A stretch of 64,000 nucleotides of DNA from Streptomyces sp. MJM8645 (GCF_001625365.1 NZ_LJJF01000001.1:7117501-7181500); one strand, 5' to 3'. Positions 55,557-63,695 are shown, counted from the stretch's first letter. The notes: generated by a model from the letters alone, not told the origin. Made by a program: numbers and translations.

Positions 55557-56750
55557 CTACAGGGCCCCCGGTAGCGGCTGCCGGAAGTCCCGCCCGGCGC
55601 GGGCAGCCAGGCCCTCCAGCCGGTCCGCGGCCGTGGCCGCCCCGCCGCCCGCGCGCAGCGCCTCGCCGATCCGGACCGCGCTGCGCCGGTAGTCCGCCGT
55701 GTCCAGGACGGCCCGCAGGGCCTGCGCCAGCCGCTCCGGCGTCACCCGGGCGAACGGCACCCGCAGCCCCGCCCCGGCCGCCGCCACCTGCGCCGCGACG
55801 AACGGCTGGTCGTGCCGGATCGGTGCGGTGACCAACGGCAGGCCGTGCGTCAGTGCCTCGCCGACGGTGTTCATCCCGCCGTGGCACAGCACCGCGTCCA
55901 GCGCGCCGCGCGCCATCAGCTCCAGCACCGGCGCCCGGTCCACCGCGACGGCCTGCGGTGGCAGTTCGGGCAGCAGCTCGCGCGGGGCGGCGAACACCGG
56001 CTGCACGTCGTCGCCGCACAGCTCCAGCGCCCGGGCGGCCCGCGCGTGGAAGTCCGCGCCCAGCTCGCCGGCCAGCGTGCCCATGGTGACCAGCACCCGC
56101 CGCTGCCCGGGCAGCAGCCGCTCCCACGGGAAGTCCGGGTCGGCCGGGCGGGCGGACTGGACCGGCCCGACCAGCGCGTGGTGCGGGGGCGGCGCGTCGT
56201 CACCGGTCAGCGCGGGGCCGGTGGTCGCCAGCACCAGGGCGGGGGAGAAGCGCGGGTCCACGTACTCCTGCGCGGGCAGCCGGGCGCGCTCCCACAACCC
56301 GCGCAGCAGGCCGGTCATCCAGGCCTCCACCTGCGGCAATGCCCGGTACGGCCGGCCCAGTTCCATCGCCCCGGGCGCGAAGCTCGCCCACGGCAGGCCG
56401 TGCCGGTGGGCGGCCAGCGCGCCCGCCGGGGTGTGCTGGTCGACGAGCAGGACGTCCGGCCGGAACTCCCGCACGATCGCGTCCAGCGGCTTCGCGGTGA
56501 ACCGCGCGTACGGGACGATGAAGCCCTCCCACAGCGAACGCAGCGCGGCGAGCCCGTGCCCGCCCTGCGCCCGGAAGGCCCGGGTGCCGGTGCCGAGCAC
56601 CTGGGCCTGGGGGCCGAGCAGCGGGCGCAGCACCGACTCGGTGCCGGTCCAGGCGACGTCGTGTCCGCGCGCGGTCAACTCGGCGGCGATGCCCGCCGCG
56701 GGATTGACGTGCCCGGTCAACGGGGGCATCACCAGCAGGAACCGGGTCAT
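55557..56750 (-). CDS. MGT-type glycosyltransferase (GT1)
   Basis: 397 aa. ATG 56750 overlaps the stop of the ACP-like gene (ATGA). The N-domain start is FLLVMPPLTGHVNPAAGIAAELTARGHDVAW; the nucleotide-sugar motif is DAVLCHGGMNTVGEALTHGLPLVTAPIRHDQPF; MGTLAGE starts the C-domain. It transfers a sugar from an NDP-sugar to an acceptor hydroxyl. No deoxysugar genes are nearby, so a common sugar such as UDP-glucose is likely. It is next to the exporter, and may make an inactive or transport-ready glycoside. Confidence 0.92.
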   Translation of the reverse strand: MTRFLLVMPPLTGHVNPAAGIAAELTARGHDVAWTGTESVLRPLLGPQAQVLGTGTRAFRAQGGHGLAALRSLWEGFIVPYARFTAKPLDAIVREFRPDVLLVDQHTPAGALAAHRHGLPWASFAPGAMELGRPYRALPQVEAWMTGLLRGLWERARLPAQEYVDPRFSPALVLATTGPALTGDDAPPPHHALVGPVQSARPADPDFPWERLLPGQRRVLVTMGTLAGELGADFHARAARALELCGDDVQPVFAAPRELLPELPPQAVAVDRAPVLELMARGALDAVLCHGGMNTVGEALTHGLPLVTAPIRHDQPFVAAQVAAAGAGLRVPFARVTPERLAQALRAVLDTADYRRSAVRIGEALRAGGGAATAADRLEGLAARAGRDFRQPLPGAL

Positions 56751-57070
56751 CGTGCACCCTCCTCGGGGATCAGTTTCTGCAGGTCGGCGACGGTCAGCGC
56801 TTCCAGGGCGGCCAGGTCCAGCCCGGCGCGCAGCCGGGCCAGGTCGGCGGCCGGGCCGAAGCGTTCGCGCAGGCGCCCGGCGAGCGCGGCCAGCTCGCCC
56901 TCGTCGAGCAGCAGGTCGCCGTCCAGCCGGGCGTCCGGGGTCAGCCGGTCGGCCCAGCCGGGGGGCGCCCCGGCGGCCTCGACCAGCAGCGCGACCAGCT
57001 CGGGGTGCAACGGCGCGGCGGGGTGGTGCGGTTCACGGTCGGACGACGTGTGAGAAATGGCATCGGACAT
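56747..57070 (-). CDS. ACP-like protein lacking the phosphopantetheine Ser
   Basis: 107 aa from ATG 57070, with GGAGA 9 nt upstream. The sequence HPELVALLVEAAGAPPGWADRLTPDARLDGDLLLDEGELAALAGRLRERFG, then LDLAALEALTVADLQKLI, follows the helical pattern of acyl carrier proteins. The position of the DSL Ser reads LDEGEL, so no prosthetic group can be attached. It may be a helper or docking protein for the coupled glycosyltransferase, or an unrelated small helical protein. The ACP comparison is my own reading of the pattern. Confidence 0.6.
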   Translation of the reverse strand: MSDAISHTSSDREPHHPAAPLHPELVALLVEAAGAPPGWADRLTPDARLDGDLLLDEGELAALAGRLRERFGPAADLARLRAGLDLAALEALTVADLQKLIPEEGAR

Positions 57071-57179
57071 CGAAGGGGGTCTCCCACCTGCTCGACGGCA
57101 CGGGGGTGAACGCGCCCGCCCCGGAGGCGGATTCGGCGGCCTCGGAGACGAACGCGACGGTGAAGGGGCCCGAGATCAC

Positions 57180-57208
57180 TTGTGCGACCCGGCGGGCGTC
57201 GGAATACT
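57180..57208 (+). promoter_or_regulatory. Promoter of the KAS-III-like gene (leaderless)
   Basis: TTGTGC (57180-57185) and AATACT (57203-57208) have an exact 17-bp spacer. GTG 57216 follows the -10 by 7 nt, so transcription should start at the start codon. No dre-like site is seen here. Confidence 0.65.
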
Positions 57209-57215
57209 AGCCCGC

Positions 57216-58148
57216 GTGACAGCACTGGAGGCAGTGGCCGTTCACCTCCCCCCGCACGCCGTGCCCATCGAGGCGGTTGGTGAGCGGATCGGCCTGACCC
57301 CACGTCAACTTCGACTCTTCCGCCGCTTCCACGGACTGGACCAGCTCCGTCTGGACCCGTCCGGGACGCTGCCCGACCTGCTTGACTCCGCCCTCGACAA
57401 CCTGCCTGAGCTGCGCGGACGCGAACGGGACGTCCGCTTCGTGATCCACGCGCGCAGCATGCCGGTGGCGGTGCCCTACCCGCTCAACCCGCTGCACGAC
57501 CTGCTCGCCCCGCGCGGCCTCGCGCACGCCAACGCCTTCACGGTGACCCACCACGCGTGCGCGGTGGGCCTGCTGGCCATCGACCTGGCCGGCCGGCTGC
57601 TCGCCGCCGAGCCCGACCCGCGGGCGCTGGCGCTCATCCTGGCGGGCGAGAAGACCTTCACCAAGGACGCCCAGGTGGTGCCCGAGACGGGTATCTTCGC
57701 CGAGGGCGCGGCCGCCTGTCTGGTGAGCGCCGACGGCGAGCGCCACCGGGTGCTCTCCTTCGCGGTGCGCCAGCGCCCGGAGTTCGACGGCCGGCTGGCC
57801 GAGGACGCGGACCTCCTGGGCCGCTACCAGCGCGAGTACCCGAACGTGATGGTGGAGGCGATCGAGGCCGCCCTGGACGAGGCAGGTCTGGACCTCTCCG
57901 ACCTGGCCGCGGTGCTTCCGCACAACGTCAACCAGGCGTCGTGGCGGATGATAGCGCGCCGGATCGGCTATCCGCTCGACAAGGTGGTGCTGGACAACGT
58001 GCTGTCGGTGGGGCACAGTTTCGCTGCGGACAGCCTCATCAATCTTCACACCGCCACCACGCGGGGGCTGCTGCGCCGCGGCGACCACTACCTGATCGCC
58101 GCCGCCGGTGTCGGAGCCACGTTCTCCGCGATGGCGGTCCGCTGCTGA
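57216..58148 (+). CDS. KAS-III-like enzyme (FabH-type fold)
   Basis: 310 aa from GTG 57216. Thiolase-fold halves are visible: TVTHHACAVGLLAIDLAGRLL with the nucleophile Cys, ALALILAGEKTF, EGAAACLVSADG, then VLPHNVNQASWRMIARRIGYPLDKVVLDNVLSVGHSFAADSLINL. FabH would have PHQAN and GNTSAAS; here the second site reads GHSFAADS, so the Asn of the Cys-His-Asn triad is His. KAS-III homologues with such changes often act as acyltransferases rather than condensing enzymes. It is followed by an ACP and a second thiolase-fold gene. Confidence 0.82.
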   Translation: MTALEAVAVHLPPHAVPIEAVGERIGLTPRQLRLFRRFHGLDQLRLDPSGTLPDLLDSALDNLPELRGRERDVRFVIHARSMPVAVPYPLNPLHDLLAPRGLAHANAFTVTHHACAVGLLAIDLAGRLLAAEPDPRALALILAGEKTFTKDAQVVPETGIFAEGAAACLVSADGERHRVLSFAVRQRPEFDGRLAEDADLLGRYQREYPNVMVEAIEAALDEAGLDLSDLAAVLPHNVNQASWRMIARRIGYPLDKVVLDNVLSVGHSFAADSLINLHTATTRGLLRRGDHYLIAAAGVGATFSAMAVRC

Positions 58149-58217
58149 CGAAGCGTCGGCTTCGTCCATCCTTCCCATGCCAGACCACTCTCCCACGTAC
58201 GACGGGACGGGACACCC

Positions 58218-58508
58218 ATGTCAGAACCTGTGGTCCAGACCACTGACCCCGAGCTGCGCGAGCGGATCCGCACCGGCATCGGCGAACTGCTGCCCCGCGT
58301 CCTCAAGCGCGAACTGCCCGAGATCCCCGAGAACGCCTGCCTCTTCGACGATCTCGGCCTCACCTCGGCCGGCACCATCGAGCTCATCCTGGAGCTGGAG
58401 GAGTCGCTCGACATCCAGGTGGACGTCGAGCAGATCACCGAGGACGACCTGCGCTCGGTCACCAAGCTGGCCGACTACGTCGCCGGACACGTCATCCCCG
58501 AGGACTGA
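58218..58508 (+). CDS. Acyl carrier protein 3
   Basis: 96 aa from ATG 58218. The attachment region is DDLGLTSAGTIELILELEESLDIQVDVEQI; the Ser in LTSAG is the likely phosphopantetheine site, in place of the usual DSL. C-terminal DDLRSVTKLADYVAG matches helix 4. It lies between two thiolase-fold genes in the same direction (69 bp and 4 bp spacing) and probably carries the acyl group they handle. It is distinct from ACP1 and ACP2. Confidence 0.85.
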   Translation: MSEPVVQTTDPELRERIRTGIGELLPRVLKRELPEIPENACLFDDLGLTSAGTIELILELEESLDIQVDVEQITEDDLRSVTKLADYVAGHVIPED

Positions 58509-58512
58509 CCAG

Positions 58513-59292
58513 GTGGCCGACCACGGCCTGCGGATCACCCGGGCGCTCGCGCGGCGCTTCGACGGGCGCTCGGAGGCCTCGCTCCACCCGGACCTGCGGG
58601 TGTTCGTCTCCGACCTCGTCCGCCCCTACGGCCTGCCGCTGCGCGAGGACCTGCTGCGCGAGGGCGTCGGCCACTCCTACGAGGAGCTGGCCGCCGACCT
58701 GCTGCGCGAGGCGCTCGCCGAGGACGAGCCCGTCGACCTGCTGATCCTGGCCTTCGACACCCCGGACGTCCGACCGGGCGCGCCGTCCTCGCTGGCGCTC
58801 AGTCGGTCCTGTCCGGGCACGCCGCTCGCCTTCGCGGTCTGCGACCAGGGCGTCGCCGCGGCCTTCACCGCGCTGCGCCTCGCGGTCGACTACCACCGCA
58901 CCGGATCCTGCCGTCGGGCGGTCGTGGTGCTCGCCGAGCAGACCGCGCTGCACCACGAGCCGGCCGCGCCGGTGTCGCTTCCGGAGCGGCACGGCGTGGT
59001 GGTGCTGGTCTGCGAGGAGGCCCCCGGGCCTGATATGACGATCCATCAGATACCTGGTGCCGGGCTGTCGGACACGGTGGTGCGGGATCGGGCTACCGGG
59101 CTGGGGCCCGACCCGGCGCTCGTGCTCGGCCCCGGGCTGACCGGTGCCGACAGTGCGGCCGCCCAGCCGTTCACCGGGGCCTGGGCGGAGCTCGCCGAGC
59201 AGCTGCCCGCCTGGCGGGCGCAGGGGCGCCCCGTCCTGGTCGCCGACCTGGACCGCCGGCTCGGCGTGCTGAGCACGTTGACCCTTCCGTAG
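58513..59292 (+). CDS. Thiolase-fold (ketosynthase-like) protein of unknown activity
   Basis: 259 aa from GTG 58513, four bases after the ACP3 stop. LLREGVGHSYEELAADLLREAL, VDLLILAFDTPDVRPG, TPLAFAVCDQGVAAAFTALRLAVDYHRTGSCRRAVVVLAEQTALHH resemble the N-terminal half of a KAS-III, with Cys in AVCDQG at the nucleophile place. The C-terminal catalytic His/Asn half is not recognisable. It could be a heterodimer partner of the KAS-III-like enzyme at 57216-58148, as in alpha/beta thiolase pairs. Inference only. Confidence 0.65.
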   Translation: MADHGLRITRALARRFDGRSEASLHPDLRVFVSDLVRPYGLPLREDLLREGVGHSYEELAADLLREALAEDEPVDLLILAFDTPDVRPGAPSSLALSRSCPGTPLAFAVCDQGVAAAFTALRLAVDYHRTGSCRRAVVVLAEQTALHHEPAAPVSLPERHGVVVLVCEEAPGPDMTIHQIPGAGLSDTVVRDRATGLGPDPALVLGPGLTGADSAAAQPFTGAWAELAEQLPAWRAQGRPVLVADLDRRLGVLSTLTLP

Positions 59293-59360
59293 CCATGGTT
59301 CAGTTCATGCCAACTCGCTTGTCTCACACAGGAATTGACGAATCATCGGTTTGGTGGACG

Positions 59361-59397
59361 ATTGGTCTGGACCAGCATGTGAGGTCGCTGGTAGCGT
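59361..59397 (+). promoter_or_regulatory. dre-like operator and promoter of the condensation-enzyme gene
   Basis: ATTGGTCTGGACCAGC (59361-59376) matches 12 of 16 bases of the DasR element, with TGGTCTGGACCA matching 11 of 12 core bases. TAGCGT (59392-59397) is a TAnnnT -10; the distance from palindrome centre to -10 is identical to the site at 35753. Confidence 0.65.
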
Positions 59398-59450
59398 CCC
59401 GATCGCACCCCCGCTGAACCCTTCCCGGCGAGCCGAAAGGCGCGTACGAC

Positions 59451-61193
59451 GTGACCCCGTACGGCGAGACACAGAGCAGTAGGCGGATCGAGGTCCGGTA
59501 CGCGGCCCCGGCCGACGGTTCGGCCGACGGTTCGGCTGTCGATTCGGGACCGCTCACGCTCGGCCAGGACAACATGATCCGGTGCATCGGGCGCGACGCC
59601 CCCGAGCAGATCAACAAGGATTCGCTCTGGCCCGTCCCGGACGGCACCTCGGTGTCGGCCGGGCTGACCGCCCTGCGCCGGCTCGTCGAACGGCACGAGT
59701 CGCTGCGCACCTCCTTCCCCGCCGGCCCCGGCGCGGACGGCTTCCCGGAGCGCCAGGTGGTGCACCCGGAAGGCCGGTTCACCGTCACCGTGATCGAGGC
59801 GGGCGATCGCGACGGCACCCAACTGGACGCGTTCGCAGCGGAGTTGGGCCGGGCCGACGTCGCCGTTCCGTTCGACCTGGCCGCCGCCCCGCGGCTGCGC
59901 GTCACCCTCGTCGCCGACGGGGAGCGACTGCTGCGGCTGGTCGCGGTGGTCTGCCACGCGGGCGCCGACGGCGCCGCCACCGTGCTGCTGATCCAGGACT
60001 GGCTGGACCTCGCCGCCGGCAAGGACCTCCCGCCGGTCACCGCCCCGACCCCGCTGCGGATCGCGGACGCGGAACGGAGCGCGCAGGGCCGCCGCAAGTC
60101 GGCCGCCGCCCTGCGGTACTGGGCCCGCAGCCTCGCCACCGGCCCGCAGGTGGTGTTCGCCGACGCGCGGATCACCGGCCCCCCGCGCGACCACTCGGCC
60201 GTCCTGGTCCGCTCCCGCACCGCCGCCGAGGACCTCGCCGCCGTCTGCCGCCGCACCGGCGCGAGCCCGTCCGTCGTCCTGCTCGCCGCCTTCGCCGCGC
60301 TCGTCACGCACCGGTCCGGCCGTACCGAGCTGGCGCTCTCGGCGCTCTCCGCGAACCGCCAGCGCGCCGCCCTGGTCGACCACGTCGGCACCCTGGCGCA
60401 GGACGCCCTGATCCGGCTCGACACCGGGGCGGCCGACCTCGACCAGCTGATCGGCCGGGCCAAGGCGGCCTCGCTGAGCGCCTACTGGCACAGCACCCTG
60501 GACGCCGAACAGGTCTGGCGGCTCATCGAGGACTGCGCCCACCTGCGCGGCAGCCGCTTCCCCCGGCATGTCGTGGTCAACGACCTGAGCCTGACCATCC
60601 CCGCGGCCGTCGTCGACGCCCAACCCGCCGCGGCCGCCGACCCCGAACTGACCCGGGTGCCCGCCCCGCCGCTGCCGGTCCGGCTGATGTTCACCATCCT
60701 GCGGATCAGCGGCAGCCTCGACTTCGCCCTGATCAGCTGCCCGCAGGTGCTGGACCCGGACGAGACCGACCGGTTCGCGCGGGCGCTGCTCGCCGTCCTC
60801 GCCGCCGCCGCCCGCGGGCCCGTGCCGCTCGACGCCCTGCCCGGCGTCGGCGGCGTGCCGACCCCCGGCCGGAGCGGGGAGTGGCACCTGGTCGACGGTT
60901 CCTGGGTCGACCTGGCCGCCGTCCGCGCCCTGCTGGAGGCCGCCCTCGGCGCGCGGGCGGACATCGAACTGGCGCTGGACGAGGGAAGGCTGACCGCCAG
61001 GCTGACCAGCGCGGACCACGCACTCACCCCGGCCGTCGCCCACCACGCGGTGGTCGCCGCCCTGCCCGGCCGCGACACGGCGATGGCGCCGCACCACTAC
61101 GTCGTCCGGCACACCGGCCCCGGGGCGGAGACCGTCACCGCCGGCGGCGGCCGCGACCCGGACATCGCCGCCCGGCAGGCGGTGCTCACCTGA
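59451..61193 (+). CDS. Free-standing NRPS-type condensation enzyme
   Basis: 580 aa from GTG 59451, with GAAAGG 10 nt upstream. The condensation-domain motifs are present: LRRLVERHESLRTSF (C2), VVCHAGADGAATVLLIQDWLDL as HHxxxDG with Cys for the first His and the catalytic second His kept (C3), then LRYWARSL and VVLLAAFAALVTHRSG further on. An extra C-terminal part of about 110 residues (after LLAVLAAAARG) is not recognised. It would join a carrier-bound acyl group to an amine or alcohol, for example hydroxyphenylglycine. Its promoter carries a dre-like site. Confidence 0.83.
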   Translation: MTPYGETQSSRRIEVRYAAPADGSADGSAVDSGPLTLGQDNMIRCIGRDAPEQINKDSLWPVPDGTSVSAGLTALRRLVERHESLRTSFPAGPGADGFPERQVVHPEGRFTVTVIEAGDRDGTQLDAFAAELGRADVAVPFDLAAAPRLRVTLVADGERLLRLVAVVCHAGADGAATVLLIQDWLDLAAGKDLPPVTAPTPLRIADAERSAQGRRKSAAALRYWARSLATGPQVVFADARITGPPRDHSAVLVRSRTAAEDLAAVCRRTGASPSVVLLAAFAALVTHRSGRTELALSALSANRQRAALVDHVGTLAQDALIRLDTGAADLDQLIGRAKAASLSAYWHSTLDAEQVWRLIEDCAHLRGSRFPRHVVVNDLSLTIPAAVVDAQPAAAADPELTRVPAPPLPVRLMFTILRISGSLDFALISCPQVLDPDETDRFARALLAVLAAAARGPVPLDALPGVGGVPTPGRSGEWHLVDGSWVDLAAVRALLEAALGARADIELALDEGRLTARLTSADHALTPAVAHHAVVAALPGRDTAMAPHHYVVRHTGPGAETVTAGGGRDPDIAARQAVLT

Positions 61194-61223
61194 ACGGGGG
61201 GAGGGCGGGCAGACGCGGGCGGC

Positions 61224-61997
61224 TCACTCCAACGGGTCCTCGCCGTCCCACCGGACGTCCCACGAACACGCCGAGGTCGCCCCCGAGGTGAGCCCCCACG
61301 GGCTCGGCACCTCCTCCTCGTCCTCGTCGCCCTGCACCGGCAGCCGGTCGATGACCGCGACCAGCCGCGGCGGCAGTTGCGGCGCCAGCCCGTGGTGGAC
61401 CCGGGACAGGATGTCGCGCCGCACGTCGTCCGGCAGCAGCGGCCTGGTCATCCGCAACGGCATCGGCCCGGAGGGGCGTCCGGCCGCCGCCAGCTGGTCC
61501 GACCAGGCCCGCCAGTAGTCGGCGTCGTCGTTCTCGCCGAGCTTCAGATGGTGCAGGTGCAGGCAGTACGCCGCCGTGCCGCAGCCCGATCCGGCGGCGA
61601 AGCGCCACCAGAACTCGGCGCCCTCCTCCCGCCCGGTCGCGTACAGCAGCGCGGCGAACACCTCCGCCCCCTCGGGCTGGATCCGGCGGGCGTTCACCAG
61701 GAGGTCGAGCCCCCGGGAGGCGTCCGGCGCGCCCAGCACCAGGGCCACCACCAGGCCCAGTTCGAAGGCGGCCTGCTCGAACTCCGACGGCAGGTGTGTC
61801 GGCGCGGCCGTGAGCCGGGCCTGGCGCAGTGCTGCGATGCGCTCGGCGTGCGCGCGTTCCGGCCGGGGCACGTGAACCACCGCACGCCCCCCACCGCTCG
61901 CGCCCGCCCCACCGCTCGTACCCGCCCCACCGCTCGTACCCGCCTCGCCGCTCGCGCCCGCCCCGTCGGGCGGGTCCGCTTCCGGCCCGGGCGTCAC
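61224..61997 (-). CDS. Hypothetical protein coupled to a sigma factor
   Basis: 257 aa. GTG 61997 overlaps the sigma-factor stop (GTGA). The first 35 residues are a low-complexity Gly/Ala/Ser stretch (SGEAGTSGGAGTSGGAGAS). The rest is helical and rich in Leu/Ala (FEQAAFELGLVVALVLGAPDASRGLDLLVNARRIQPEGAEVFAALLYATG, then WWRFAAGSGCGTAAYCLHLHHLKLGENDDADYW), suggesting TPR-like helical repeats. It has no membrane segment. Coupling suggests a regulator, such as an anti-sigma or scaffold for the sigma factor. Not recognised as a known family. Confidence 0.65.
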   Translation of the reverse strand: MTPGPEADPPDGAGASGEAGTSGGAGTSGGAGASGGGRAVVHVPRPERAHAERIAALRQARLTAAPTHLPSEFEQAAFELGLVVALVLGAPDASRGLDLLVNARRIQPEGAEVFAALLYATGREEGAEFWWRFAAGSGCGTAAYCLHLHHLKLGENDDADYWRAWSDQLAAAGRPSGPMPLRMTRPLLPDDVRRDILSRVHHGLAPQLPPRLVAVIDRLPVQGDEDEEEVPSPWGLTSGATSACSWDVRWDGEDPLE

Positions 61998-62668
61998 AGC
62001 TGACCCGCGCGGTCCGGCAGTTCACCCGCGCGGTCGGCCGGTTCGCCGGAGCTGTCCGGCAGTTCGCCCACCCCGAGCCGGCGCGCCAGTCGCTCCCGGG
62101 CGTGCCGGAGGTTGGAGTGCACCGTCGCCACCGGCCGCCCCAGGTAGGCCGCGATCACCTTGACGTGCAGGCCCAGCAGGTACCGCAGGATGATCACATC
62201 CCGCTGCCGGTCCGGGAGTTCGAGGATCGCCGCGTACAGCCGCACCTCGTCCGCCTCGCTGTGCAGCAGCCCGTTCGCGACCTGTTTGAAAGCGCCGATC
62301 ACCGCGGCGAAGGTGACGGCCTCCACCGCCACCGGTTCCTCGGCGGACATCCAGTCCGAGACGTGCCGGTTCGCCAACCGCCAGGCGTACGCGGCCGGCT
62401 CCTCGAACCGCAGCACCTGCGGCCAGCAGCGGGCCAGGTCCGCCTTCACGGCCTCGACCACCAGCGCGGCGTCCGCCTGGCCGCCTATCCTGGTCAACGC
62501 GAGGGCGTGCCAGGCGGGTTCATGGGTCTCGCAGAACGACGCGTAGGTGAGGTCCAGCCGCAGGCCGAGGTCGCCACCGGCCTCCCGGTCCGACTCCGGG
62601 CCGTCGGCGCGCTCCAGCGTGGGCCCTCCCCGGTACCCGCGCACGGGGGCGCCCCTGTCGATCGTCAT
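61994..62668 (-). CDS. RNA polymerase sigma-70 family factor (ECF-like)
   Basis: 224 aa from ATG 62668. Region 2-like helices (LDLTYASFCETHEPAWHALALTRIGG, AYAWRLANRHVSDWM) are weak. Region 4 is clear: ILELPDRQRDVIILRYLLGLHVKVIAAYLGRPVATVHSNLRHARERLARRL. The C-terminus has a GELPDSSGEPADRAGELPD repeat. It heads a two-gene operon with the hypothetical gene at 61224. Its target genes are unknown, and it does not look like a pathway-specific activator. Confidence 0.83.
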   Translation of the reverse strand: MTIDRGAPVRGYRGGPTLERADGPESDREAGGDLGLRLDLTYASFCETHEPAWHALALTRIGGQADAALVVEAVKADLARCWPQVLRFEEPAAYAWRLANRHVSDWMSAEEPVAVEAVTFAAVIGAFKQVANGLLHSEADEVRLYAAILELPDRQRDVIILRYLLGLHVKVIAAYLGRPVATVHSNLRHARERLARRLGVGELPDSSGEPADRAGELPDRAGQL

Positions 62669-62891
62669 CGAGCCTGCTTTCCGTGGCCGCCGGCAGCTCG
62701 GCGGTCCACTCGAGGGTCGGGCTGTCTGCGCCCATCCTCAGTCCATCCGGCTCGTCACTCCAGGCCGCATCCCGAATACGGATTGTCATCCCATCGGATC
62801 AGCCGAACGGTTGGAATGCGGCGGACCGCGCCTGACCTCCGGATACGGTGGGCACCAATCGACAGGTGTCCGCGACGCCAAGGGGAACGCG

Positions 62892-63695
62892 ATGAGCCTC
62901 TACGACGGAGTCGACCTGCGGCTCAACATGCCGCACTCGGCCCGGATGTACGACTACTACCTCGGCGGCTTCACCAACTTCGCCGCCGACCGCGAGGCCG
63001 CCGGGCACGCCCTCGCCCTCGGACCCTGGCTGCGCGTCGCCGCCCGCGCCAACCGGTCCTTCGTCCACCGCTCCACCCGTGCCCTCGCCCGGGCCGGCAT
63101 CGACCAGTTCCTCGACATCGGCACCGGCATCCCCACCCCGCCCAACCTCCACGAGGTCGCCCAGAGCGTGGAACCGTGTGCCCGCGTCGTCTACGCCGAC
63201 AACGACCCGATCGTGCTCTCACACGCCCAGGCCCTGCTCACCGGCACCCCCGAAGGCCGCACCGCCTACGTCGAGGCCGACGTCACCGACCCCGCCCGGC
63301 TCCTCGCCTCGCCCGGCCTGCGCGACACCATCGACCTCACCCGGCCCGTTGCGCTCTCCCTCAACGCCGTCCTGCACTTCGTCCCCGACACCCACGGCGC
63401 CCACGAGCTCGTCGAGCACCTCAAAGCGGCCCTCGCCCCCGGCAGCGCCCTGGTGATGACCCACGTCACCCCCGATTTCGCCCCGGCCGAGATCGCCGGC
63501 CTAGTCCGGATCTACGAATCCGCCGGCACCGCCGCCCAGGCCCGCACGCTCCCCGAGTTCACCCGCTTCTTCGACGGCTGGAGCCTCATCGCCCCCGGGA
63601 TCGTCCCCACCCCCCACTGGCGTCCCACCCCCACCGACCCGCCGGCCACCGCCCCCGAAGCCGCCGCCTACGCGGCCGTGGCCCTCAAACCCTGA
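62892..63695 (+). CDS. SAM-dependent methyltransferase, DUF574 family (PF04672)
   Basis: 267 aa. ATG 62892, with AGGGGAA upstream. Family hallmarks: PHSARMYDYYLGGFTNFAADREAA, FLDIGTGIPTPPNLHEVAQSVEPCARVVYADNDPIVLSHAQALL, and AVLHFVPD. These proteins are abundant in actinobacteria, often next to DUF397 and XRE genes; here none is adjacent. They bind SAM, but targets are mostly unknown. Monocistronic. Confidence 0.93.
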   Translation: MSLYDGVDLRLNMPHSARMYDYYLGGFTNFAADREAAGHALALGPWLRVAARANRSFVHRSTRALARAGIDQFLDIGTGIPTPPNLHEVAQSVEPCARVVYADNDPIVLSHAQALLTGTPEGRTAYVEADVTDPARLLASPGLRDTIDLTRPVALSLNAVLHFVPDTHGAHELVEHLKAALAPGSALVMTHVTPDFAPAEIAGLVRIYESAGTAAQARTLPEFTRFFDGWSLIAPGIVPTPHWRPTPTDPPATAPEAAAYAAVALKP

